Positions 16,489 through 25,355 of a DNA stretch of 64,000 nucleotides are shown here, piece by piece. The first letter of the stretch is position 1, and every line of letters begins with the position of its first letter. Made by a program: the position numbers and the translations under genes. The notes under the pieces were generated by a model. That model saw nothing but the letters and a program-made list of their open reading frames with translations, searched no databases and was not told the origin of the DNA. Source of the DNA: Photorhabdus asymbiotica (lineage in GTDB: Bacteria > Pseudomonadota > Gammaproteobacteria > Enterobacterales > Enterobacteriaceae); assembly GCF_003634575.1 (NCBI RefSeq), contig NZ_RBLJ01000003.1, positions 558,001 through 622,000 of the forward strand, given 5' to 3'.

Positions 16489-16607
16489 CAGACCACGGAC
16501 TATGAGTCACTTTTTACTGTAAGTTATGTTATTATATGTGACGTATAGTCTACTATGTAACGATTTATCTTTTCATATCAAAGTTATCCGTAACGTGGAG
16601 GAATAAG

Positions 16608-16817
16608 ATGAAAAATCAGGACTGGCACCCAGCAGACATTATAGCCGAGCTGAAAAAACGGGGAACATCGTTAGCAGCAGTTTCAAGGAAAGCAGGATTA
16701 GCATCATCAACCCTTGCCAACACCCTGCAACGTCGTTGGCCTAAAGGCCAACAACTTATCGCTGATGCTTTAGATCGCGATCCTACCGAAATATGGCCTT
16801 CAAGATATATAAGGTAA
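16608..16817 (+). CDS. Ner/Nlp-type DNA-binding protein
   Basis: 69 residues with GGAGGAA ahead of the ATG. It matches the Ner/SfsB (Nlp) family: 'DWHPADIIAELKKRGTSL', 'VSRKAGLASSTLANTLQ', and the family end 'IADALDRDPTEIWPSRY'. Ner is a small phage Mu repressor, and bacterial relatives act as regulators. It is divergent from Xre copy 1 and convergent with copy 2, giving a three-regulator group beside the biosynthetic genes. It may be a phage-derived switch or regulate the neighbours; this is inference. Confidence 0.85.
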   Translation: MKNQDWHPADIIAELKKRGTSLAAVSRKAGLASSTLANTLQRRWPKGQQLIADALDRDPTEIWPSRYIR

Positions 16818-16909
16818 GTGGCTATATATTATTAGAACAGCGCATCGCCAGGATGTGCTGTTTCAGTTTTATGCGATTCGGTAAGAAAGTGATTACTATG
16901 GCAGCAACA

Positions 16910-17146
16910 TCAAATCTTCTGGGAGGAACTAAAATCGAACAGATCTTTCAGTTCGATTTGCAAGCCACTTGCAATCACATTGATAACTTCAAGCGTGGGA
17001 TTCCTAACTCCACGTTCAATACCGCTGATATAAGTACGATCAAGCCCACATCTATCAGCGAAAGCTTCCTGAGACATACCAGATGCCATTCTGATATATC
17101 TAACTCTTTGTCCAAAAAGGGATTTTATATTATTAGGCTTTTTCAT
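16910..17146 (-). CDS. Xre-family helix-turn-helix regulator, copy 2
   Basis: 78 residues, a close paralogue of the protein at 16224 with the same boundaries: 'VRYIRMASGMSQEAFADRCG', then 'LDRTYISGIERGVRNPTLE'. Most substitutions are conservative and spread over the length, so both copies are probably functional repressors. Its promoter carries the same inverted repeat as copy 1 with slightly longer arms, so cross-regulation is likely. It lies between the Ner-like gene and the biosynthetic methyltransferase gene. Confidence 0.85.
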   Translation of the reverse strand: MKKPNNIKSLFGQRVRYIRMASGMSQEAFADRCGLDRTYISGIERGVRNPTLEVINVIASGLQIELKDLFDFSSSQKI

Positions 17147-17148
17147 CC

Positions 17149-17175
17149 GATAAGTATCGAACTATGTTACTTATC
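17149..17175. promoter_or_regulatory. Inverted repeat upstream of Xre copy 2
   Basis: Perfect 8-bp arms GATAAGTA and TACTTATC with an 11-base spacer, directly before the start codon. It is the better-preserved member of the pair with 16464-16488. Confidence 0.6.
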
Positions 17176-17264
17176 AAACCACGGACTATGAGTCACGTCT
17201 TCCTGTAAATCAGGTCACTAATATGATTTATCGCCAATCACTCAAAAGCCCCGAAATTGAACTG

Positions 17265-17346
17265 CCCCCCTGGAGCATAGATAACTCTGTGACTGGGGTG
17301 AGTGAAAGCAGCCAACAAAGCAGCAACTTGAAAGATGCAGGGTATA
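17265..17346. repeat. Truncated ERIC element, inverted orientation
   Basis: About 82 bp matching the second part of an ERIC element, opposite in orientation to those at 7616 and 18282 ('GTGACTGGGGTGAGTGAA', ending GGGTATA). Roughly 45 bases of the other end are missing. Confidence 0.85.
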
Positions 17347-17414
17347 AATAAATTTTTTATTTCAATTAGATAATAATAAAAAATCCAGAAATGCTGACGG
17401 GGTATTAACAATTA

Positions 17415-18239
17415 CTATACTAGCAAAGATGATTCAACAAAGAAGAAATGACTTGTTAATTCCCCCCTTGGTAAATCCTGCCCTACCAACGTAGCACTAG
17501 CAAAACCTAATTCGGTAAGTAAACAGTTAATATCCTCTATATCGTAACCTTTAAAATAGCCTTCATATATATTTGACTTGCCCGTCATTTCAATTACCAT
17601 ATTGCGATCAATCAGTACCTTCTCATCATTCTGCCATATTCGTTTACACAACTTATAATGTGGCCTACTCGACAAAAGACCGCCTTGAGGAAAATATTCC
17701 CAACTGCCATCATCATTAGCCAGTTGCTTCATAAACTGAACGCTCATGAATTCCAACAATATTTTTCCTTGCGGCTTCAGGTTATTTTTGACTTTTTTTA
17801 ACAACTTTTTCAGATCAACAATATTGTTCGCAATACCAAACAGCATCAGGACTAAATCAAATTTTTCACTACATTCAAACTGATTAAGATCACAGTGAAC
17901 ATATTCCTCCAATACACTGGCATTTTTCTGAGCATATCGAATAGAAGCTGGCGAAATATCATATCCCCGGGAGCGGACCCCATATTTTGCTAACTTTGAT
18001 AAATACAATCCTGGACCACAAGCCAAATCAAGAACATGACTATTTGCATTGAGATATTGGTTATAAATAAATTCAACCTGAGTGCCAATTTCTGCCCTAT
18101 TTCGACTCGCAAAATCATGTTCTTGCGATAAATGTTCATAAAGCATTCTTTCACTAAATGCTTCATCGCCAAAATCCATTGCATATTTATCTTGCAGACT
18201 ATCTTCAACTAAGAATTCGGACAAATGTTTATCATTCAT
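17415..18239 (-). CDS. Class I SAM-dependent methyltransferase
   Basis: 274 residues. Motif I 'VLDLACGPGLYLSKLAKYG' (about 70-88) and the acidic loop 'GYDISPASIRYAQKNA' mark a Rossmann-type SAM methyltransferase; the later 'FDLVLMLFGI' is motif IV. It lies last in the same-strand run A-T, PKS, NRPS, deformylase, methyltransferase, though separated from the deformylase by an ERIC element. Methylation of the peptide/polyketide product is plausible, with the target atom unknown. It could also be an unrelated small-molecule methyltransferase. Confidence 0.8.
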   Translation of the reverse strand: MNDKHLSEFLVEDSLQDKYAMDFGDEAFSERMLYEHLSQEHDFASRNRAEIGTQVEFIYNQYLNANSHVLDLACGPGLYLSKLAKYGVRSRGYDISPASIRYAQKNASVLEEYVHCDLNQFECSEKFDLVLMLFGIANNIVDLKKLLKKVKNNLKPQGKILLEFMSVQFMKQLANDDGSWEYFPQGGLLSSRPHYKLCKRIWQNDEKVLIDRNMVIEMTGKSNIYEGYFKGYDIEDINCLLTELGFASATLVGQDLPRGELTSHFFFVESSLLV

Positions 18240-18281
18240 ACTATGTATTCCATTTAGTTATGTAATAGTTTATTCCAGTAA

Positions 18282-18408
18282 TATACTCTTCATCTTTCAA
18301 GCTGCTGCTTTGTTGGCTGCGTTCACTTACCCCAGTCACATAGTTATCTATGCTCCTGGGGATTCGTTCACTTGCCGCCGAGCTGCAACTTGAAATCTAT
18401 TGAGTATA
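18282..18408. repeat. ERIC element, full length
   Basis: 127 bp bounded by TATACTC and GAGTATA, nearly identical to the element at 7616-7742 and in the same orientation. It lies between the deformylase and methyltransferase genes. Confidence 0.95.
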
Positions 18409-18458
18409 CATTCATTGGCGTTTCAGTTTCACCCCTTGATGGCTTTAATTAAAGTCGA

Positions 18459-18965
18459 TTAAGATACTTTGTTATTTTTATACTTTTTAATTTTTTTAAG
18501 CGCCATTTGCCTTTTCAGTGGTGACAAATAATCAATAAAAATTTTTCCATGCAGGTGATCAATTTCATGTTGCATCACAATAGCCAGGAAATCTTCACTT
18601 TCTACCGTTATTGTTTCTCCATGCCGGTTCAACGCTTCAACTTTCACCTTTTCGAATCGTTCTACATCAGCATAATAGCCTGGGACAGATAAACATCCTT
18701 CTTGCCCGATAACACTGCGATCTTTTTCAACGATTTTGGGATTTACCAGAATTAAGGGCTCATCCCGAGTCGCTGAAATGTCAATAATTATAACCGCTTC
18801 TTTTCGTCCAACTTGTGGTGCGGCCAAACCGATCCCATTATCAGTGCTATACATGGTATCGAGCATGTCATCAATAAGGCCCTGGATCGCCTCAACATTG
18901 GTAACCTCGACACATTTCTGCCTCAGTCTTTCATCCGGAATAGTCAATATTTCTAATGTTGCCAT
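18459..18965 (-). CDS. def: Peptide deformylase, extra copy within the biosynthetic cluster
   Basis: 168 residues with all three deformylase motifs: 'GIGLAAPQVG' (Gln 51), 'EGCLSVPG' (Cys 91) and 'HEIDH' (His 133, Glu 134, His 137), matching the metal-binding and catalytic residues of E. coli Def. It removes the formyl group from nascent proteins. The housekeeping def gene normally lies next to fmt, which is absent here; instead this copy sits 97 bases after the NRPS stop on the same strand. It is probably a second copy kept for self-resistance to a deformylase-inhibiting product, or for deformylating a formylated intermediate. Neither is proven by sequence. Confidence 0.93.
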   Translation of the reverse strand: MATLEILTIPDERLRQKCVEVTNVEAIQGLIDDMLDTMYSTDNGIGLAAPQVGRKEAVIIIDISATRDEPLILVNPKIVEKDRSVIGQEGCLSVPGYYADVERFEKVKVEALNRHGETITVESEDFLAIVMQHEIDHLHGKIFIDYLSPLKRQMALKKIKKYKNNKVS

Positions 18966-19062
18966 GACAAATGATTCTCTCTTTTCGGGCAGCTTGTCGT
19001 CGCTTTCAGTTGGTTTTGAACCACTCTATAGCGCTACTATCCAAGTTGCTTTGTTTTTAAAT

Positions 19063-22000
19063 TCATATAGTTAATTCGTTTTTCGTACCAAGTTCAGCAG
19101 TCACTATCCCTTCTGCGATATGTTTTCCATGATAGAAATTAACCGATATCATATCATCCAATACGCCTTTAAAACTGTTAAATAGCACTAACGGCATATC
19201 ACTCGAATAAAGATCTTGGCTGCATTCTATTATTAGTACTAATTCATCATCAAATAATGTCGCAGTGAAAACAGTATCGAAACGACAATATGGACTAGTA
19301 AGCTCAAGCGTCTTGCCATATTTCTCGTCTCTATTTCCACGATGGAAAGAGAAAACATTTTGAATCAAAGGAGAGTAATAATCATATCTTGGTATCCCCA
19401 ACTTCTGGCTTAATGCTGGGATTGAGGAAACTCGGTGTTTGATGCTCGCTCTGATCTCCTGAACCGTTTTCTTAATCGAGTCGTAGGGTTGTGTAATCGA
19501 ACCTTCAGTGCATCGCAACGGCACAATTTCAACAAAATAACCGATCCTATCAACAATCCCATGCTCTATTCGATCAGAATAAGGAAATCCAATAACAACA
19601 TCAGCTTGTGCCGCGACCTTTTGAAAACTCATTTGGTAGATCGCACACAGCACCTCAAAATAAGACGCCTGACTCTGCATGGCTATCATTTTTAGTTGTT
19701 CAACATACGTTATGGGCAGGTTAAAACGACTCTGATAGCCCAGAGGAACGGGTAAACAGGTTCTCTCCTTACTGGGTTTTAATGTCGCCACACCATGATA
19801 TCCCATCAGTCTTTCTTGCCAGAATTCGATAGCTTGCGACGGCATACATTTAGAACCCATACTTTGGATATAATCGCAATAATCTAACGATGGTGGAAAT
19901 TCTGTCGTCTGCTGGTAATAGTGTTCAACGATGTGCTTAAAGATGACATCTATACTTTGTCCATCAGCAATAATATGGTGGATGTTAATGAACAATACCG
20001 ACGTATCTTGATCTTCAATGTCTATATAGTGGAAATTAACTAATGGCTCAGCCAATAGATCAAATTGATATTCCGCAAGTTCAGTACATAACAATTGTGC
20101 AGAATCGAGATCTTTAACTTGCCAAGTTTTCATCTCCGCACAGGTATATTGGTGAGGCTGAAGACAGAGTGTTTCATCATCATCAAAAACAAGTGCCGCC
20201 GAAAGTGTTCTATCTAACTCAATCAATGCCTGAATAGAACAGGATACTCGATCAACCTCCAAAGCAGGAGAAAATACCCTGGCATACGGAATGTTATAAA
20301 GAGCCTTATATTCAGCGAGCTCATGAGAAAAAAGTAAATTCAATTGTGACTCTGTCGCCACGTATAATTTCTGTGCGCTTTTTTGTAAAGTTGGATAGGT
20401 TCCGTTGTCGTGCTTATTACCTAACTTACCGGCTAAAGTGCTAATAGTTGGGTTGGCAAGAAAATCAGACAAGGTTACGCTACAGCCATAATTAGATTCT
20501 AATTGAGCAATGATCCTTGGTATCAATAGAGAATGTCCGCCCAAATGGAAGAAATTATCAAATATACCGATCTCCTCATGCCCTAATACTTTAGCCCAGG
20601 TTTTAAATAGAAATTCTTCCTCAGGCGTTCGCGGCAGAGTTGCTGATAATTTCACTGATGTTGGTAATGGCTTCAGTCGCCGGTAATCCACTTTGCCATT
20701 GACAGTTAACGGTATTTCATCAAGAAACACGAATAATGAAGGACATTGGTAAGGTTCAAGTTTGATCGTTAAGTAGGCGTTCAATTCAGCACGAACCTGA
20801 ACATTATCGGCATCTTTATCAGATTTAACCAAATAAGCACATATCCGTTTTTGCCCCTGACTCTCATCAACATGCACTACTGCGTTTTTAATCTGTGGAT
20901 GTTGGCAGATTACGGCATTAATCCCATTTAATTCGACTCGATGTCCCCTGACTTTTACCATCTTGTCTTTACGGCCAATATATTCAATATTAAAGTCAGG
21001 TTTATATCTTGCCATATCCCCAGTTTTATAAAGAATCTGTACCCCATCAACATGACAGTATGGATTAATAACAAACTGATGCCGATTTAGTTCGTCCCGA
21101 TTATGGTAGTTCGGTTTCAACCAAACGCCACCAATATAAATTTCACCGATTTGTCCCGGCTGACAAATATTCTCCGCGTCATCCATCACATAGACTGTCG
21201 TGTGATTAATTGCTTTACCAATCGGTACACTATTATCCGTCGCAGATAAATTCAGAATATTAAAGTAAGTGGAAAACGTTGTGCATTCTGTTGGACCATA
21301 GCCATTGATAAACTGGCGTAATTTATTATGCGGACCAGAGATGAAACTCCTCACCAGCGAAATATTAAGCGCATCTCCGCCAATGATGAGATTATCAAAG
21401 TGCTCCAGAATACCTGGTTGAGTTGTATAGATGTCATTAAATAAGGAGACGGTCAGCCAGGCAGTATTAACCGCCATATCCTGCAATATTTGTTCAAAAA
21501 CAGGATAATTCAATACATCGGCTTTAGTGATAATTCCACAACTGGCCCCATTTAGCAGCGGAACAAAGATCTCAAAAAGTGACGCATCAAATGCAACTGA
21601 TGACGCCACAAGAAAACGATCCGCTGGGCAAACAGCGAGATAATTGGGTTCCACACACAATCTCAGCAGGGATTGATGAGATATTTGTACACCTTTGGGA
21701 ACACCTGTCGAACCTGACGTGTACAAAAGACACGCTTCATCTGGGCTGATTGGTATCGGAGAAGATCCCAATATTTTCAGGCTCAATTCAGACGTTATTG
21801 GTACAACATCTTCCTCACCATCAACTAATGCCGTTGGCAGCAAAACAGACTTAATACCGGAGTCTTGCAGAATGAAATCTAAGCGCTCTTTTGGATAACT
21901 GACATCTAATGGCACGAAACTACAGTCATGGTGCAATATAGCAAACAAACTGTATATATATTGTATCGACGACGTGAGTTGTACCCCAATTCGACACCCT

Positions 22001-25000
22001 GACTCAATACCATGCTGTATAAAGACTTCCCGCACTACCTGTATTTGCCTGCACAATTGGCGATAGGTCATTTGGCAATCCGGTTCTAATACCGCGGTAC
22101 AATCGCTAAATCGCTCAACAATGTTGAAGAACCGTTGAGTTAACGTCCCTAAGATCGGCGCTGGCGACCTTAATGCAGACACGGCAGCAGGATATGCGGG
22201 TTTAACTTCACGCTGATCAGATTCAATCGTGTTCAAAATAGCGCGTTTCATTAATGCTGCAATCGTATCAACGTATGAACGCTGCACATGCGCACTATCA
22301 AATTCATACTTAAAAATTAACTCCCCTTGATCGTAACTACAGTGTAAAAAGAGGCTAAATTGAGACGCAAGCACAGGGAGCTCAAGCCGCTGAGAGTCAC
22401 AATTTGGCAACATCAGCACACTATCGTGTCCGGTATTTTGTAATGCTATCCCCACTTGTAGCACATCAATATTCGCGTCTACTTTCTGCGTGGATAATGT
22501 TTGTTTAATCTCATCCAAATAGACAGAAGAATGGCTGATACATTGCTTAAGATTATCGCTAACACTCTGCAATCGGGTGGCTAAATCCGTGTTTTTATCA
22601 TATGAAATGCGAATCGGCAGAGTATTGACAAACATTCCCACCACATCTGAACAACCTTCACGATTTGCCGTAGGGACGGCAAGTAATAACTCTTCAACGG
22701 CGGCAAATTCTGCCAATGACTGGCTAAACAGAGTCAATAAATATGTAAAAAGCGTCACATTATGAGTAGCGGCAAACCGCTCAAACAAACGGGTTTGCTC
22801 CACATTAAATGAATCACAGACCAAATTGTGACAACTAAAAGTCTCACGCTCTAACTCGTGAGTCATCGCAACTTGCGTAACAGGCAGAAGGTTTTCAGTG
22901 TGACAGCCATCTAAATATTGCACCCAAAAATCTCTGGCGTGAGCAAATACAGGAGAATGGCGAAAATTGAGTAAATTTCGCGTTACCCCCCAATAATCGC
23001 CTCTCTCTTCCCGCGACGCTTCGCCCGCATTTCCGTTCAAATGCAGGTGATATGCGTTTGACAACTGTTCAATAAGCAAGCTAATTGACCATCCATCAAC
23101 CACAATATGATTGGCATAAATGAAAAATAGGTAGTCATGTGCTCCTATTTCAACCAGCCTGAATCGAATGACATCTCCTTTAGCCAGATCGAAAGGCCGT
23201 TTTGCTTCATCCAAAAACAGCGAGCGCCACTCATCTGGCGTTTTCAATTGAATGAAATCAAAGTTAGCGTATGGGTTCACAATTTGTTGGCACAACTCAT
23301 CCTGATAAAGCGAAATAGCACATCTCAACGCAATATTGTGCTCCACTATCGTGTGGCAAGCATGGGAGATAACATCAGGAAGGAGATTGCCTGTAATCTG
23401 ATAGCCAAATGTCAGTAAATTCGGCGAAACTGGATGCTCAAGCGATTCAATAAACCATAACCTTCGCTGTGCGGGCGACAACGCTATCCGCATCCCTGTG
23501 GTTATCGGTTGCATCGCAGGATTATCCTGTTCAACATCAATAATCCGACTCTCTAATAATGCCGCCAAACCAGCGATAGTGTTGTTTTCAATGAATTCCT
23601 TAACTGACACAGTAACTTTCAAGCGGCGCTGAATAAGATTGACCGTTTGATATATTTGCAGCGAATTACCACCAAGCTCAAAAAAGCTGTGATCTACGGT
23701 TACCTGCATTTTATTTGGCCGCAACACCGATTGGTAAATTTGGCCAACTTCGTATTCCATCGGTGTTGAATATGCAAATATTGCTGGTTCAGATATCGCA
23801 TATTGCTCAGCCAAAGCAGCAACATTGACTTTGCCATTACGCGTCAACGGCACTTTATCAACGATCACAATAGTGTTAGGGATCATATAAGCAGGCAATG
23901 CACGAGACAAGCGAGCTCTAATATGTGTTGTCACAGTTGCCGCATCTTCAGGATGAGCAGTAACCAATTGCACATAAGCCACCAGCCCTTCTTGTCCCAA
24001 TTGTTTATCTGGGCGCACATAAGCCACCTGCACATCATCCATCTGAGTCAAACACAGTTCGATCTGAGACAGATTTATCCGTAGCCCTCGTATCTTAACT
24101 TCATTATCTCGGCGTCCGACAAACACCAGATCCCCAGTCTCCAATCGTTGCACCAAGTCCCCGGAGCGATAAAACATTTGTCCATCGAGTTGAAGAAACT
24201 TCTTCTCAGTTTCTTGTTGTGATGTATAACCAAGAGCGAGTCCAGTACCACCGATCAGTAATTCTCCAACATCGCCATCAATCACTTGATTTAGGTTATC
24301 GTCTACAATCAGCAGTTGAGTGCCTGAGATCGCTTTACCAATCGGTACTGAGGAGTGTTCAGGGCGCAATTGCCGGATATCAAAGGTCGTGGTAAAGGTG
24401 GTGTTTTCTGTCGGACCATAACCATTTAAAAATTGCGTCAGATGGCAATACGGGCTGTGTAAAAAATCGCGGACGATACTGATATTGAGTGCATCTCCCC
24501 CAATAATTAAACGTCTCAAAGATAAGAATAGTTTTGGATACTGTAAGTACAACGTATTGAACAGAGCGACAGTCAACCACATTGTTTTGACCTGACCAAG
24601 ATCTATCTGCCGAGCAAGCTGCTCAAAATCCAATAAATATTCTTTCTTAATCACATAAACCGTCCCACCATTTAAAAGTGGTAACCAAATCTCAAGGGTC
24701 GATGCATCAAAGCCAATTGAAGAGCAATGACCTACGATGTCTCCAGGTGTACAACTGATATAATTAGCATTGATGACTAATCTTTTAATTCCCTCATGCC
24801 CAACAATCACACCTTTAGGACGACCTGTAGAGCCAGAGGTATACATGATATAAGCAGGATTAAGAGAAGCTTCGCTACGCCTATCAACATCTATTTCAAC
24901 AACATGTTCAATAACTTGCTGACTGATATAACAAGGAATATTCAGAGCCAGAGGGGCATCACTAATCATGCATGCCGCCTGACTGTCTGCAAGAATAAAT

Positions 25001-25272
25001 TCCAATTGCTCCTTTGGATAACTGGTATCAATGGGTAGATAAGTTCGTCCAGCTTTTAATATCCCCAGCATCACAATAATCGCGGAAAGAGAACGATCCA
25101 TGAACAATGCAACCGGATGAGATGACACGCCTGCTGTTTTCTCAAGAAAATTAGCGACCTGATTGCTGAGTTGATCAAGCTCCCGATAAGTCAAACGTTG
25201 GTTGTCATCAGCAATAGCAATCTGATCGGGATATTGATCGACGATAGCGACGAAATGCGATTGTACAGTCAT
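19063..25272 (-). CDS. Non-ribosomal peptide synthetase, A-T-C-A-T-C
   Basis: 2069 residues. A1 spans ~20-490 ('MYTSGSTGRPKG'), T1 has its pantetheine Ser near 537 ('FFELGGNSLQ'), and C1 spans ~595-1030 with the active-site motif as 'NHIVVDG', first His replaced by Asn. A2 spans ~1045-1530 ('LYTSGSTGVPKG'), T2 has 'FFHLGGHSLL', and C2 (~1620-2060) has an intact 'HHIIADG'. My reading of the ten-residue specificity codes is DALWIGGTFK for A1 and DAFWIGGTFK for A2; the latter is the known Val code and the former is close. There is no thioesterase. The final C domain implies transfer to a downstream acceptor, most simply the free-standing A-T protein at 31103. It lies 83 bases after the PKS gene. 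Confidence 0.93.
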   Translation of the reverse strand: MTVQSHFVAIVDQYPDQIAIADDNQRLTYRELDQLSNQVANFLEKTAGVSSHPVALFMDRSLSAIIVMLGILKAGRTYLPIDTSYPKEQLEFILADSQAACMISDAPLALNIPCYISQQVIEHVVEIDVDRRSEASLNPAYIMYTSGSTGRPKGVIVGHEGIKRLVINANYISCTPGDIVGHCSSIGFDASTLEIWLPLLNGGTVYVIKKEYLLDFEQLARQIDLGQVKTMWLTVALFNTLYLQYPKLFLSLRRLIIGGDALNISIVRDFLHSPYCHLTQFLNGYGPTENTTFTTTFDIRQLRPEHSSVPIGKAISGTQLLIVDDNLNQVIDGDVGELLIGGTGLALGYTSQQETEKKFLQLDGQMFYRSGDLVQRLETGDLVFVGRRDNEVKIRGLRINLSQIELCLTQMDDVQVAYVRPDKQLGQEGLVAYVQLVTAHPEDAATVTTHIRARLSRALPAYMIPNTIVIVDKVPLTRNGKVNVAALAEQYAISEPAIFAYSTPMEYEVGQIYQSVLRPNKMQVTVDHSFFELGGNSLQIYQTVNLIQRRLKVTVSVKEFIENNTIAGLAALLESRIIDVEQDNPAMQPITTGMRIALSPAQRRLWFIESLEHPVSPNLLTFGYQITGNLLPDVISHACHTIVEHNIALRCAISLYQDELCQQIVNPYANFDFIQLKTPDEWRSLFLDEAKRPFDLAKGDVIRFRLVEIGAHDYLFFIYANHIVVDGWSISLLIEQLSNAYHLHLNGNAGEASREERGDYWGVTRNLLNFRHSPVFAHARDFWVQYLDGCHTENLLPVTQVAMTHELERETFSCHNLVCDSFNVEQTRLFERFAATHNVTLFTYLLTLFSQSLAEFAAVEELLLAVPTANREGCSDVVGMFVNTLPIRISYDKNTDLATRLQSVSDNLKQCISHSSVYLDEIKQTLSTQKVDANIDVLQVGIALQNTGHDSVLMLPNCDSQRLELPVLASQFSLFLHCSYDQGELIFKYEFDSAHVQRSYVDTIAALMKRAILNTIESDQREVKPAYPAAVSALRSPAPILGTLTQRFFNIVERFSDCTAVLEPDCQMTYRQLCRQIQVVREVFIQHGIESGCRIGVQLTSSIQYIYSLFAILHHDCSFVPLDVSYPKERLDFILQDSGIKSVLLPTALVDGEEDVVPITSELSLKILGSSPIPISPDEACLLYTSGSTGVPKGVQISHQSLLRLCVEPNYLAVCPADRFLVASSVAFDASLFEIFVPLLNGASCGIITKADVLNYPVFEQILQDMAVNTAWLTVSLFNDIYTTQPGILEHFDNLIIGGDALNISLVRSFISGPHNKLRQFINGYGPTECTTFSTYFNILNLSATDNSVPIGKAINHTTVYVMDDAENICQPGQIGEIYIGGVWLKPNYHNRDELNRHQFVINPYCHVDGVQILYKTGDMARYKPDFNIEYIGRKDKMVKVRGHRVELNGINAVICQHPQIKNAVVHVDESQGQKRICAYLVKSDKDADNVQVRAELNAYLTIKLEPYQCPSLFVFLDEIPLTVNGKVDYRRLKPLPTSVKLSATLPRTPEEEFLFKTWAKVLGHEEIGIFDNFFHLGGHSLLIPRIIAQLESNYGCSVTLSDFLANPTISTLAGKLGNKHDNGTYPTLQKSAQKLYVATESQLNLLFSHELAEYKALYNIPYARVFSPALEVDRVSCSIQALIELDRTLSAALVFDDDETLCLQPHQYTCAEMKTWQVKDLDSAQLLCTELAEYQFDLLAEPLVNFHYIDIEDQDTSVLFINIHHIIADGQSIDVIFKHIVEHYYQQTTEFPPSLDYCDYIQSMGSKCMPSQAIEFWQERLMGYHGVATLKPSKERTCLPVPLGYQSRFNLPITYVEQLKMIAMQSQASYFEVLCAIYQMSFQKVAAQADVVIGFPYSDRIEHGIVDRIGYFVEIVPLRCTEGSITQPYDSIKKTVQEIRASIKHRVSSIPALSQKLGIPRYDYYSPLIQNVFSFHRGNRDEKYGKTLELTSPYCRFDTVFTATLFDDELVLIIECSQDLYSSDMPLVLFNSFKGVLDDMISVNFYHGKHIAEGIVTAELGTKNELTI

Positions 25273-25355
25273 AATTCTTCTTCGATTGTCGGCAAAAATT
25301 GGCTAAAGTGCCCCCGCCTTTATCAGGAACACTTTATGATTAGATAATTTTCTAC

